Source: CAYUFF01 sp964444075
GTDB lineage: Archaea > Aenigmatarchaeota > Aenigmatarchaeia > CG10238-14 > SCSR01
Reading direction: 5' to 3'
Assembly: GCA_964444075.1 (NCBI GenBank)
Contig: CAYUFF010000006.1
Coordinates: 1-34,058 of the forward strand
Length of the DNA stretch: 34,058 nucleotides
The translations under genes and the position numbers were made by a program. Position 1 is the first letter of the stretch; every line of letters starts with the position of its first letter. The notes under the pieces are model-generated. The model was not told where the DNA came from, made no database searches, and saw nothing but the letters and a program-made list of their open reading frames with translations. Below are positions 28,481 through 34,058 of the stretch, piece after piece.

Positions 28481-29214
28481 CCTAGAACACTCACCACATC
28501 CTTTTTGGTAATTACGTCTAACTTCCTTTTTCTGTAGGCCAATTCCTTCATGACTCTCTCACAATTTTTAAGTATATCTCTGGGTAACCATTTAGAAATC
28601 CTACAAATATACTTTAAGGCTCCAGGATGGAAAGGGTTCTTTCCTCCAACACTTTCGATTCTTTTCTCTACCATTTCTAAAGCTTCTTCAAAGCTCATCG
28701 GTCTGAGAAAAATCTTCTCCACAATTCTATGAGTAAGGCTTGGAGAAATGTTCGAAAGGTTGTCTTTAGTGCTTGCAAACACTACTGAGTAGATAAAGCC
28801 CCTGTCTTTATCGGCCTTGATTATTTCACCTAGGTTTTTGGGGATAGAATCCGCCTCGTCTATCAAAAAAACAACTTTTTTCTTCTTTTTGGTTAATACG
28901 TTCTTTAAATTCTCCCAAAAACTTCCCTTGATATAAGAATTAATCTCTTCATACAGCTCTCTCACATCACTAGTCAAATAAAAATCAGCACCATCCAAAT
29001 AGATGGGTTTATAATCCGCATACTCTAAGAAACCTCTTAACCAGAGCAACAACGCCGTTTTTCCAGATCCGAACGGTCCGGAAACAAGTATAATGTCGTT
29101 ACTCTCAATGGCCTCGACCACCCTTTTCACTACGTCGTCAAACCCTACAAAAGCGTTTGGCCTGAATTCGATGACGAACGGATTTGCTTTCATCCCATAC
29201 CTTTTGAACCACAT
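28441..29214 (-). CDS. AAA+ ATPase, ORC/Cdc6- or ExeA-like
   Basis: This 257-residue protein opens with WFKRYGMKANPF, the Tyr/Gly...NPF signature seen in ExeA-like and related archaeal AAA+ proteins. Walker A is GPFGSGKT (residues 46-53), Walker B is VVFLIDEAD (near 117), sensor 1 is VVFAST and sensor 2 lies in WLPRDILKNC. The C-terminus is strongly basic (RRKRSKRKKS), perhaps for nucleic acid or membrane contact. It has its own promoter and a GGTGA ribosome site. It is convergent with the surface locus and downstream of glyS. No DNA-binding winged helix follows the ATPase core, so it is shorter than a replication initiator (about 400 residues). Its substrate is unknown; helping to assemble the neighbouring envelope complex is only a possibility. 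Confidence 0.85.
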   Translation of the reverse strand: MWFKRYGMKANPFVIEFRPNAFVGFDDVVKRVVEAIESNDIILVSGPFGSGKTALLLWLRGFLEYADYKPIYLDGADFYLTSDVRELYEEINSYIKGSFWENLKNVLTKKKKKVVFLIDEADSIPKNLGEIIKADKDRGFIYSVVFASTKDNLSNISPSLTHRIVEKIFLRPMSFEEALEMVEKRIESVGGKNPFHPGALKYICRISKWLPRDILKNCERVMKELAYRKRKLDVITKKDVVSVLGKGRRKRSKRKKS

Positions 29215-29217
29215 ACT

Positions 29218-29222
29218 TCACC
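29218..29222 (-). promoter_or_regulatory. Shine-Dalgarno site GGTGA for the AAA+ ATPase gene
   Basis: On the minus strand GGTGA stands three bases before the ATG, supporting the start at 29214. It is the clearest ribosome site in the window. Confidence 0.7.
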
Positions 29223-29240
29223 AATTATATTTAGGCAAGA

Positions 29241-29260
29241 TAAACTTTATAAACTTTAAA
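29241..29260 (-). promoter_or_regulatory. TATA-like promoter of the AAA+ ATPase gene
   Basis: The minus strand reads TTTAAAGTTTATAAAGTTTA, two overlapping TATA-like boxes about 27-45 bases before the start codon. The 99-base gap between this gene and glyS also holds a GGGTTTTTAAAG stretch that could terminate glyS transcripts. Confidence 0.5.
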
Positions 29261-29313
29261 AACCCGACTTTTCTACCAGGAGATTTTACCCTTTAACATA
29301 GTGACTCTCGTTT

Positions 29314-30828
29314 TTAAAAGATATCTTTCGTCGAATTTTTGTCCACCACCCTTTGGAAGATATCCTTCAACTCAAGAATTTTCACCCTCACCTGCTTGGT
29401 CGTGTCCCTATCCCTAACCGTTACAGTATCGTCTTGGAGAGTTTGGTAATCTATAGTGATCGCTAACGGAACGCCTATCTCGTCAATCCTCGCGTACCTC
29501 TTTCCAATCGAACCCTTTTCGTCGTAAACCACGTCGAAACCGCTTTCCTTCAGCATCTTGTAAACTTCCTTAGCCTTTTCTGGTAGCCCATCCTTCGAAA
29601 CCAACGGAAACACGCCGGCGATGAAAGGAGAAATCTTTGGCGGCAAGGCTAACCAATTCCAACCTCTTTCCTTATCCTCGACGAAGCAATGGTAAAGGAT
29701 CGCTAAGAATGGTCTTTCTACGCCAAAGCTGGGCTCTATCACGTGGGGAATGATTTTTTCGCCCTCTGGCGTAACGACAGCGAGCTCCTCTCCAGAAAAC
29801 TGTGAATGTCTTCTCAGGTCGTAGTCCGAACGGTAAGCGTTTCCCACGCACTCCTTGAATCCAAACTCGAACTCGATTTCTAGGTCGAAGTTTCCTTTGG
29901 AGTAGTGTGGAGTTTCTTCCGGAAGCATTTGCCTGAACCTCAACGCTTCCCTAGGGATTCCCAAAGAGAGAAACCAGAGGAATTCCTTCGCCATGAAGTA
30001 TCCCATCCACTTGTTCGGTATCAACCCTTTCTCTACGGCTTCCCCAACCTTTATCTCCATCTCCCTTTCACCCTTCCTCTGAGCTTCCGCGGTGTAGAGC
30101 CTTATGGAAACGTCCTTAACCCTCTCGAAACCTTCGCACTCGTTAACTTTCCTTGGGTCAACAAACATCTCTATCTCGCACTGCGTGAACTCGCGAAGCC
30201 TAACCAAGAATTGCCTGGGAGAAATCTCGTTCCTGAAGGATTTGCCGACCTGAGCTACGCCGAAAGGAAGCTTCGCCCTCATAGATTGGTAAATCCTCTT
30301 GAAATTCAGGAAGATGTTTTGGGCGGTTTCTGGCCTTAGCGAGGCCTTTTCCCCACCAGCAGGTCCTACTTCAGTCTTCAACAAAAGGTTGAACATCTTC
30401 ACGTCGCTCAACTCACCACCACACTTGGGACAGGAAATCCTTTCTTCTCTCAAGATTTTCGTCAACTCTTCCGGCGGAAGGCCTTCGACGAACTTTCCGG
30501 TAGATTCTTCTATCAAATTGTCTGCCCTGAACATGGCTTTGCAGCTCTTACATTGCGTTAGCGGGTCGACGAAATGCTCAAGGTGACCACTCGCTTCGAA
30601 GACCTTGTCTGGCAGTATAAGGCAACCCTCAATCTCGTAGATATTTTCCTCGCTCTCCACGAAGAATTTCCTCCAATCCTCTATAAGCTTTCTCTTTATC
30701 CTAACTCCTACTGGTCCGTATTCGAAAAACCCCGCGATTCCACCGTAGATCTCAGCCGCCGGAAAAATTATACCCCTCCTTTTGCAAAGCTCCACTACTT
30801 TTTCCGTCTTCGAACGAGCTTCTGGCAT
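29314..30828 (-). CDS. glyS: Glycyl-tRNA synthetase, archaeal/eukaryal alpha2 type
   Basis: Charges tRNA-Gly with glycine using ATP, in the cytoplasm, as a class II homodimer. It has 504 residues; family members are often nearer 570, so some insertions are short. The N-terminus has the family signature (AAEIYGGIAGFFEYGPVG). Motif 2 is FRNEISPRQFLVRLREFTQ, motif 3 is PSFGVERPFLAILY with the ATP-binding Arg, and the C-terminal anticodon-binding domain starts near PPKISPFIAGVFPLV and includes KRYARIDEIGVP. A Cys cluster (CKSC near residue 92 and CPKC near residue 134) suggests a zinc-binding insert. It begins 29 bases after the stop of endonuclease Q on the same strand, so the two are probably one transcript. 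Confidence 0.97.
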   Translation of the reverse strand: MPEARSKTEKVVELCKRRGIIFPAAEIYGGIAGFFEYGPVGVRIKRKLIEDWRKFFVESEENIYEIEGCLILPDKVFEASGHLEHFVDPLTQCKSCKAMFRADNLIEESTGKFVEGLPPEELTKILREERISCPKCGGELSDVKMFNLLLKTEVGPAGGEKASLRPETAQNIFLNFKRIYQSMRAKLPFGVAQVGKSFRNEISPRQFLVRLREFTQCEIEMFVDPRKVNECEGFERVKDVSIRLYTAEAQRKGEREMEIKVGEAVEKGLIPNKWMGYFMAKEFLWFLSLGIPREALRFRQMLPEETPHYSKGNFDLEIEFEFGFKECVGNAYRSDYDLRRHSQFSGEELAVVTPEGEKIIPHVIEPSFGVERPFLAILYHCFVEDKERGWNWLALPPKISPFIAGVFPLVSKDGLPEKAKEVYKMLKESGFDVVYDEKGSIGKRYARIDEIGVPLAITIDYQTLQDDTVTVRDRDTTKQVRVKILELKDIFQRVVDKNSTKDIF

Positions 30829-30858
30829 AGGTAAGTTTTAGCCTCAAGAGTTAAAAAG

Positions 30859-32139
30859 CTAAAACTCCGATAAAGACTTTTGCGAAAAACTCCGTCTCTT
30901 CGATCCTTCCTGCGACTTCCCCTCCTTGTTGGAAAAATCGCTATCGAGGATCACTTTTCCGTAAACGCCGTCGTAACCGGGAACGAAGCTTACCCTTTCT
31001 TCCCTCACTAACTTCACGACCTCTGCAACCCTTTCGCCAGCGACTTTGGCTATCTCTTCAATGGGAGTTTTCAAGAGAACGTCGAGCTCACTGCCAAAGT
31101 TCCTAACCAACTTATCGTGGACCTCCAACACCCTTCTAGAAAGCAAAGATTTTTTGTAAACTTCAGCCACTATTTCGCAGAGCGGTATAAGCCTCTTGAA
31201 AGGTATGTGCTTTCTCGGAACGTAGCCCTCAGGCCTGTCGGCCAATTCTTCTACCCTTTGAAGAACACCGACGGTAAGCTTTCTTCCGCACTTCGGGCAA
31301 ACGTTACCGAGCTTCATCGCTTCTCTTGGATGCAGACAAACACCGCAACTCCTATGGCCCGTGAAGTGGTACTTCCCGTACTCAGGAGGAACCTCGATCG
31401 TGTAAAGGAATCTTTTGCTATCCTTCTTCTTTATTGCTTCGTGCAAGCTCTTATAGCTCAGTTTTTTTAACTCGAACACGTTGGCTTCCCTCCCAAGCCT
31501 CCAAGACCTAGGGCTATGCGAGTCGGAATTGCTGAGCAACGCAAACTTATCGAGAGAACTTACTCTCCAGTTCATGGAGGGGTCGCTGGACAAACCTGTT
31601 TCGAGCGCATAGACATGCTTAGTCTGTTCCTCGTAGCACTCCTCGACGGAATCGAATCCCGAAAAGCTACCCAAACAACTCACCCACGGAGTCCACGCAT
31701 GCGCCGGATAGACGAAAATCTCTCTACTGATCTCCATCAAAACCTCCACCAATTCTGCAGCCGTCATCCTGAGGATCGGTCTACCGTCAGCTTTTAAATC
31801 CCCGAACTTCGCGAGAGCTTCGTTGACCTGCTTTACAATCTCGAAAGAAGGAGCGTGGATCACGTGGTGAATTCTCTTGATTTTTCCGTCCTTTTCGAAG
31901 TAGGTAGCTACCTCGGTTGTTAAAATGAAGTAGACACCCTTGTAAGAGAAAATACCCTCCCTAACCTCCTCCAACTTTTCTTCGAGCTCTTCCAACCAAG
32001 CAGGATGCGTGAAATCCCCAGTTCCCACGAGGTTAAGACCCTTTATCCTTGCACCCTCGCTAATTCCATCGAGGTTCATGTCCTTGCTAGTTCCCTTGCT
32101 GTAAAGCGAGTGAATATGAAAGTCTGCGATTATCCGCAT
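30859..32139 (-). CDS. endoQ: Endonuclease Q (PHP-domain nuclease for deaminated bases)
   Basis: In characterised Thermococcales enzymes, EndoQ cuts DNA on the 5' side of uracil, hypoxanthine, xanthine and abasic sites. This 426-residue protein has an N-terminal PHP domain with the expected metal ligands: DFHIHS, TGDFTHP, TEVATYF, IHHVIHAP, YPAHAWTPW and SNSDSHSP. A four-Cys zinc finger follows (CGVC and CPKC, near residues 267-287), then a helical region and the VSFVPGYDGVYGKV segment typical of the family. The last seven residues, QKSLSEF, fit the PCNA-interacting QxxLxxF pattern. Length and domain order match known EndoQ proteins. A TATA-like box about 24 bases before the ATG suggests a leaderless mRNA. 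Confidence 0.9.
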   Translation of the reverse strand: MRIIADFHIHSLYSKGTSKDMNLDGISEGARIKGLNLVGTGDFTHPAWLEELEEKLEEVREGIFSYKGVYFILTTEVATYFEKDGKIKRIHHVIHAPSFEIVKQVNEALAKFGDLKADGRPILRMTAAELVEVLMEISREIFVYPAHAWTPWVSCLGSFSGFDSVEECYEEQTKHVYALETGLSSDPSMNWRVSSLDKFALLSNSDSHSPRSWRLGREANVFELKKLSYKSLHEAIKKKDSKRFLYTIEVPPEYGKYHFTGHRSCGVCLHPREAMKLGNVCPKCGRKLTVGVLQRVEELADRPEGYVPRKHIPFKRLIPLCEIVAEVYKKSLLSRRVLEVHDKLVRNFGSELDVLLKTPIEEIAKVAGERVAEVVKLVREERVSFVPGYDGVYGKVILDSDFSNKEGKSQEGSKRRSFSQKSLSEF

Positions 32140-32157
32140 GGAATAAATTTCGAGGTG

Positions 32158-32169
32158 CTTAATTTTAAG
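32158..32169 (-). promoter_or_regulatory. TATA-like box of the endoQ-glyS unit, near-palindromic
   Basis: CTTAAAATTAAG on the minus strand is centred about 24 bases before the endoQ ATG, as expected for leaderless archaeal transcripts. It is almost its own reverse complement and also lies about 44 bases before the antitoxin-like start at 32207, so it might serve both directions. Confidence 0.5.
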
Positions 32170-32206
32170 TCCGTTGGTGCGTTAGAGTAGTGGGAGTTGA
32201 TTGTTC

Positions 32207-32520
32207 ATGAAGGAAATTGTAGTTAGGATTGAGGTACCGGAAGAGTTTGATGAGGAATTGTTCAGAAGGGAAATTGAAGAATTCTCTCGGAAAAGGATAA
32301 AAAACTAGTTTTACTAATCGCTTGGAATAAGCTCATGAAAGGTGCTAAAAATTTGGAAGAGGAAGAAATTACAGAGCTCTCTCGTGAGATTAAAAGAGGT
32401 ATTCTCAAAAAACTTGAAAAAGGTTCTTTCTACCAAGGAGATTGCAAGATTATTCGGCCTAACAACATCTTAAGGGCTTACATAAAATTTCATCCAAAAT
32501 GCTTTATAGCGAGGAAATAA
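32207..32520 (+). pseudogene. Frameshifted antitoxin-like remnant
   Basis: A 33-codon frame (32207-32308) encodes MKEIVVRIEVPEEFDEE..., the opening typical of small archaeal VapB-like antitoxins. It stops just after an A-rich run. The adjoining frame carries on with KKLVLLIAWNKLMKGAKN and an acidic/basic helix (ITELSREIKRGILKKLEK), then continues to a stop at 32518-32520. One extra base in the run near 32291 would join the two. A second shift in the A-run near 32419 would lead to a helix-turn-helix-like end (LSTKEIARLFGLTTS) that stops at 32471-32473. No PIN-domain toxin follows. It could be a decayed gene or hold sequencing errors in homopolymers; the ATG at 32335 could still be used. Confidence 0.5.
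32500..32510 (+). promoter_or_regulatory. TATA-like box of the HEPN-MNT pair
   Basis: TGCTTTATAGC is centred about 24 bases before the HEPN ATG at 32529, and no Shine-Dalgarno site lies close to that ATG. This fits a leaderless transcript starting at the HEPN gene. Confidence 0.4.
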
Positions 32521-32528
32521 TTTAAATC

Positions 32529-32924
32529 ATGGAGCACAGACTCGTGCAGAAGATGAAAGAGAGAGGCAAGCATTTTTACAAGGTCGCAACGCTTTTCGAC
32601 AAGAAGAATTGTAGGTGGGACCTAGGGCTATTTCACCTTGAACAATCTTTGCAACTTCTTACTAAAAGCAAGTTACTTGAGAGAGTTGGCGATTTCCCAA
32701 AAACTCACAACCCGAAGGAACCCATGCAACTCTTGATTAAGGTCGTTCCCACGTGCAAAAGACTTGTAGATTCTAACTGGAGTTGCATAGATGTTCTAGA
32801 AGATTCCTACATAGCTTCTCGATACCTCGGTGCAGACTACGGGGAGCGTGAGTTTAACGAGTGCGAAAATTTCGTGAGGAAAATGTGGAAGGTCGTATGG
32901 AATGAAAGGGTTTTGAAATCATAA
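32529..32924 (+). CDS. HEPN-domain protein, probable toxin of a HEPN-MNT pair
   Basis: This 131-residue, probably all-helical protein has FHLEQSLQLLTKSKLLERVG followed by THNPKEPMQLL, the layout of HEPN proteins (an A.F..QQ..EK..K-like helix, then a His loop). The C-terminal helix pair has YIASRYLGADYGEREF, matching the Y..aRY......e motif of archaeal HEPN proteins of the PF05168 kind. HEPN toxins usually cleave RNA. The RX4HXY motif of HepT-type toxins is not visible, so RNase activity is uncertain. Its stop overlaps the nucleotidyltransferase start by one base, the usual gene order for this class. Confidence 0.8.
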   Translation: MEHRLVQKMKERGKHFYKVATLFDKKNCRWDLGLFHLEQSLQLLTKSKLLERVGDFPKTHNPKEPMQLLIKVVPTCKRLVDSNWSCIDVLEDSYIASRYLGADYGEREFNECENFVRKMWKVVWNERVLKS

Positions 32925-33247
32925 TGAATCATAGGCTTGAAATTCTGGAAGATTTTGAGAAAAACAAAGAAAAATATTTCAGGAAGATAAAGGAAATAGC
33001 TTCGAAGTACAGAGGGTTCGCAAAGGTTTTTGGCTCGTTCTTGGAAAAGGGTAAGTTCATGGCTGGCAGCGACGTCGACATCCTAGTTTTCGTCCCAGGT
33101 GTGGAAAAGAATAGGGAGTTGAAGTGGAAAGTGCTGAGGGAGTTGAAAAAAGGTGTGAACGAAAACCCTAGGTTTGAATTCCACGTCGTCGGAGAAGAAG
33201 GGTATAAACTCTACCGCAAGTTCGTTAAGAAGTTTAGGAAAATTTAG
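32924..33247 (+). CDS. Minimal nucleotidyltransferase, probable antitoxin of a HEPN-MNT pair
   Basis: This 107-residue protein has the nucleotidyltransferase core VFGSFLEKGKFMAGSDVDIL, i.e. GSF followed by the two metal-binding Asp residues. The usual third acidic residue is Glu in RFEFHVV, as in a group of archaeal members. In characterised pairs the MNT protein neutralises the HEPN toxin, in some cases by adding AMP to it. The TAATG overlap with the toxin gene implies coupled translation. The first 25 residues are an amphipathic helix. Confidence 0.85.
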   Translation: MNHRLEILEDFEKNKEKYFRKIKEIASKYRGFAKVFGSFLEKGKFMAGSDVDILVFVPGVEKNRELKWKVLRELKKGVNENPRFEFHVVGEEGYKLYRKFVKKFRKI

Positions 33248-33281
33248 GTTTTACCCCTTGCGCCCGAGGTCTTCAAGCCTA

Positions 33282-33285
33282 GGTG
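33282..33285 (+). promoter_or_regulatory. Shine-Dalgarno-like GGTG for the small membrane protein
   Basis: GGTG (33282-33285) lies eight bases before the ATG at 33294, favouring that start over longer in-frame starts, which would overlap the MNT gene. An in-frame GTG at 33285 would add three residues. Confidence 0.45.
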
Positions 33286-33293
33286 TGGTAGGC

Positions 33294-33815
33294 ATGAACT
33301 GGCTGAACCATTTCATCTTCGCCGTCTGGGTGTGCTTCCTACTCGTCCCGCCCAGCCTAACCAACGCGTTGCTAGTAACCTCGTTTTCTCTCGTATTCGG
33401 CGTCTTGATAGACCTCGACCACAGGTTCAACCGAAGAGCCCCCTGGTACCGTAAGAGGACGTGGATCCAGGAACCACCGGCCCTGGTTACGGTAGGGTTG
33501 CCGGTCTCGCTTCTCCTTAGCAGGATAGACGAAATTTTTTTCGTGTTGGTTTTGGTTCCGTACGCGAGTCACGTTCTCCTCGACTATTTGTGTGTCTTCG
33601 AGGCGAGTCCACTCGCTCCGTTCTCGAAGGTGAAGAAAAGGGAAGGCTTGGGGGTTTTCATCCCCGACAGCTTTTTAGTCAAATCGGAAAACTCGAAGAA
33701 ATGGGAGCGAAGGGTTAGGGATAAGAACATTAAAGGGATTTCGGAAAATTATTTCACGCCGTTCAACGTGGCCTCCCTAATCATGGTCATCTTGCTTAAG
33801 TTTAACCTGCTCTGA
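33294..33815 (+). CDS. Small membrane protein, possible YdjM-like metal-dependent hydrolase
   Basis: This 173-residue protein has about four hydrophobic segments: the N-terminus (FIFAVWVCFLLVPP), ALLVTSFSLVFGVLI, a middle one (FFVLVLVPYASHVLLDYL) and the C-terminus (NVASLIMVILLKF). LIDLDHRF after the second and SHVLLDYL in the third recall the D.DH and H..LDYL motifs of the YdjM/DUF457 membrane hydrolases. The conserved H.R..THS motif of that family is not evident, so the assignment is tentative. GC content is visibly higher than in the toxin-antitoxin genes just upstream. It is separated from the MNT gene by 46 bases and may be unrelated to it. Confidence 0.6.
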   Translation: MNWLNHFIFAVWVCFLLVPPSLTNALLVTSFSLVFGVLIDLDHRFNRRAPWYRKRTWIQEPPALVTVGLPVSLLLSRIDEIFFVLVLVPYASHVLLDYLCVFEASPLAPFSKVKKREGLGVFIPDSFLVKSENSKKWERRVRDKNIKGISENYFTPFNVASLIMVILLKFNLL

Positions 33816-33956
33816 GCGTCACGGGCGATGGTGCGGAGTTTTTACAGCGGCGGTCCCAAGCCTTCGAGGCAGCGCAAGATAAACGCGTTTCATAACTTAA
33901 ATCGACCGAGAGTTTTGAAAAAACATACGCTCGCTGGGTGTTACGGGAAGGTAAAT
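33816..33956. other. Convergent intergenic spacer
   Basis: 141 bases lie between the membrane protein and the end of the acylphosphatase gene. No tRNA-like fold, repeat or clear terminator is seen beyond a T5 run near 33840. A plus-strand frame from 33827 is open to the window edge but is antisense to the acylphosphatase. Confidence 0.5.
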
Positions 33957-34058
33957 TCAGTACCTTATCTCGAAACCGTCGAACTCCCCCTTGTACTCCT
34001 CCTCCAAAACCTCGACATCATCGACTCTCGCCAACGAAGGTCCCCTCTTGCAAAACTC
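33957..34058 (-). CDS. acyP: Acylphosphatase, C-terminal 33 codons (5' part outside window)
   Basis: The minus-strand frame entering from the right edge reads EFCKRGPSLARVDDVEVL and ends EFDGFEIRY before TGA. The GP..ARVD.VEV and final GF.IRY are the C-terminal signature of acylphosphatases, small (about 90-residue) enzymes that hydrolyse acyl phosphates. About two thirds of the gene, including the active-site Arg and Asn, lies outside the window. Confidence 0.8.
   Translation of the reverse strand, partial: EFCKRGPSLARVDDVEVLEEEYKGEFDGFEIRY

Noticed and set aside
29905..30834. Several plus-strand frames opposite glyS
   Set aside because: Shadows of a well-supported synthetase gene; their products show no recognisable motifs.
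31117..31797. Plus-strand frames opposite endoQ
   Set aside because: Antisense to a gene with intact metal-binding motifs throughout; no initiation signals.
33174..33293. Longer start of the small membrane protein (33174)
   Set aside because: It would overlap the MNT gene by 74 bases, and the added residues are not membrane-like; the ATG at 33294 has a GGTG site at good spacing.
33816..33920. Possible tRNA in the GC-richer spacer (gcggcggtccc...ttcgaggc)
   Set aside because: I could not form an acceptor stem or a TTCRA-type T-loop with matching stem at the required spacing.
33827..34058. Plus-strand frame open to the right edge
   Set aside because: It runs antisense to the acylphosphatase C-terminus, which is supported by a clear family signature.

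Overview
The window looks like part of a thermophilic archaeal chromosome. Arginine is written almost entirely as AGA/AGG and isoleucine often as ATA. TATA-like boxes sit 23-30 bases before start codons, suggesting leaderless mRNAs, and Shine-Dalgarno sites are of the GGTGA/GAGG type. The housekeeping genes are archaeal: an archaeal/eukaryal-type glycyl-tRNA synthetase, an endonuclease Q and a HEPN-MNT toxin-antitoxin pair. The lineage cannot be fixed from this sequence alone. I saw no rRNA, tRNA, CRISPR array or insertion sequence.

The first 28.4 kb is one plus-strand cell-surface locus of four genes. (1) A giant open frame enters from outside the window and runs 19.5 kb (at least 6,494 residues). 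It holds a hierarchical array of Ig-like domains, then CARDB/NEW3-type domains, a cysteine motif, a Pro/Ala linker, one membrane segment and, in the same polypeptide, a HerA/VirD4-type P-loop ATPase. (2) A 459-residue cytoplasmic coiled-coil protein carries SHOCT-like motifs near both ends. (3) A 2,050-residue exported protein has the same kind of beta domains, a juxtamembrane helical region, a membrane segment and a cytoplasmic tail that repeats the motif of gene 2. (4) A 411-residue protein has the same overall plan in miniature and is translationally coupled to gene 3. I infer that these form one envelope-spanning machine in which a very long surface fibre is directly joined to a cytoplasmic motor. 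I know of no described system with this arrangement.

After a convergent junction at about 28.42 kb, three minus-strand genes follow: an AAA+ ATPase with ORC/ExeA-like features, glycyl-tRNA synthetase, and endonuclease Q, which repairs deaminated bases and ends in a PCNA-binding-like motif. EndoQ and glyS are only 29 bases apart and are probably cotranscribed.

The last 2 kb is a small accessory patch: a frameshifted antitoxin-like remnant, a HEPN-MNT toxin-antitoxin pair overlapping by one base, a small membrane protein with a YdjM-like look, and at the right edge the last 33 codons of an acylphosphatase on the minus strand.
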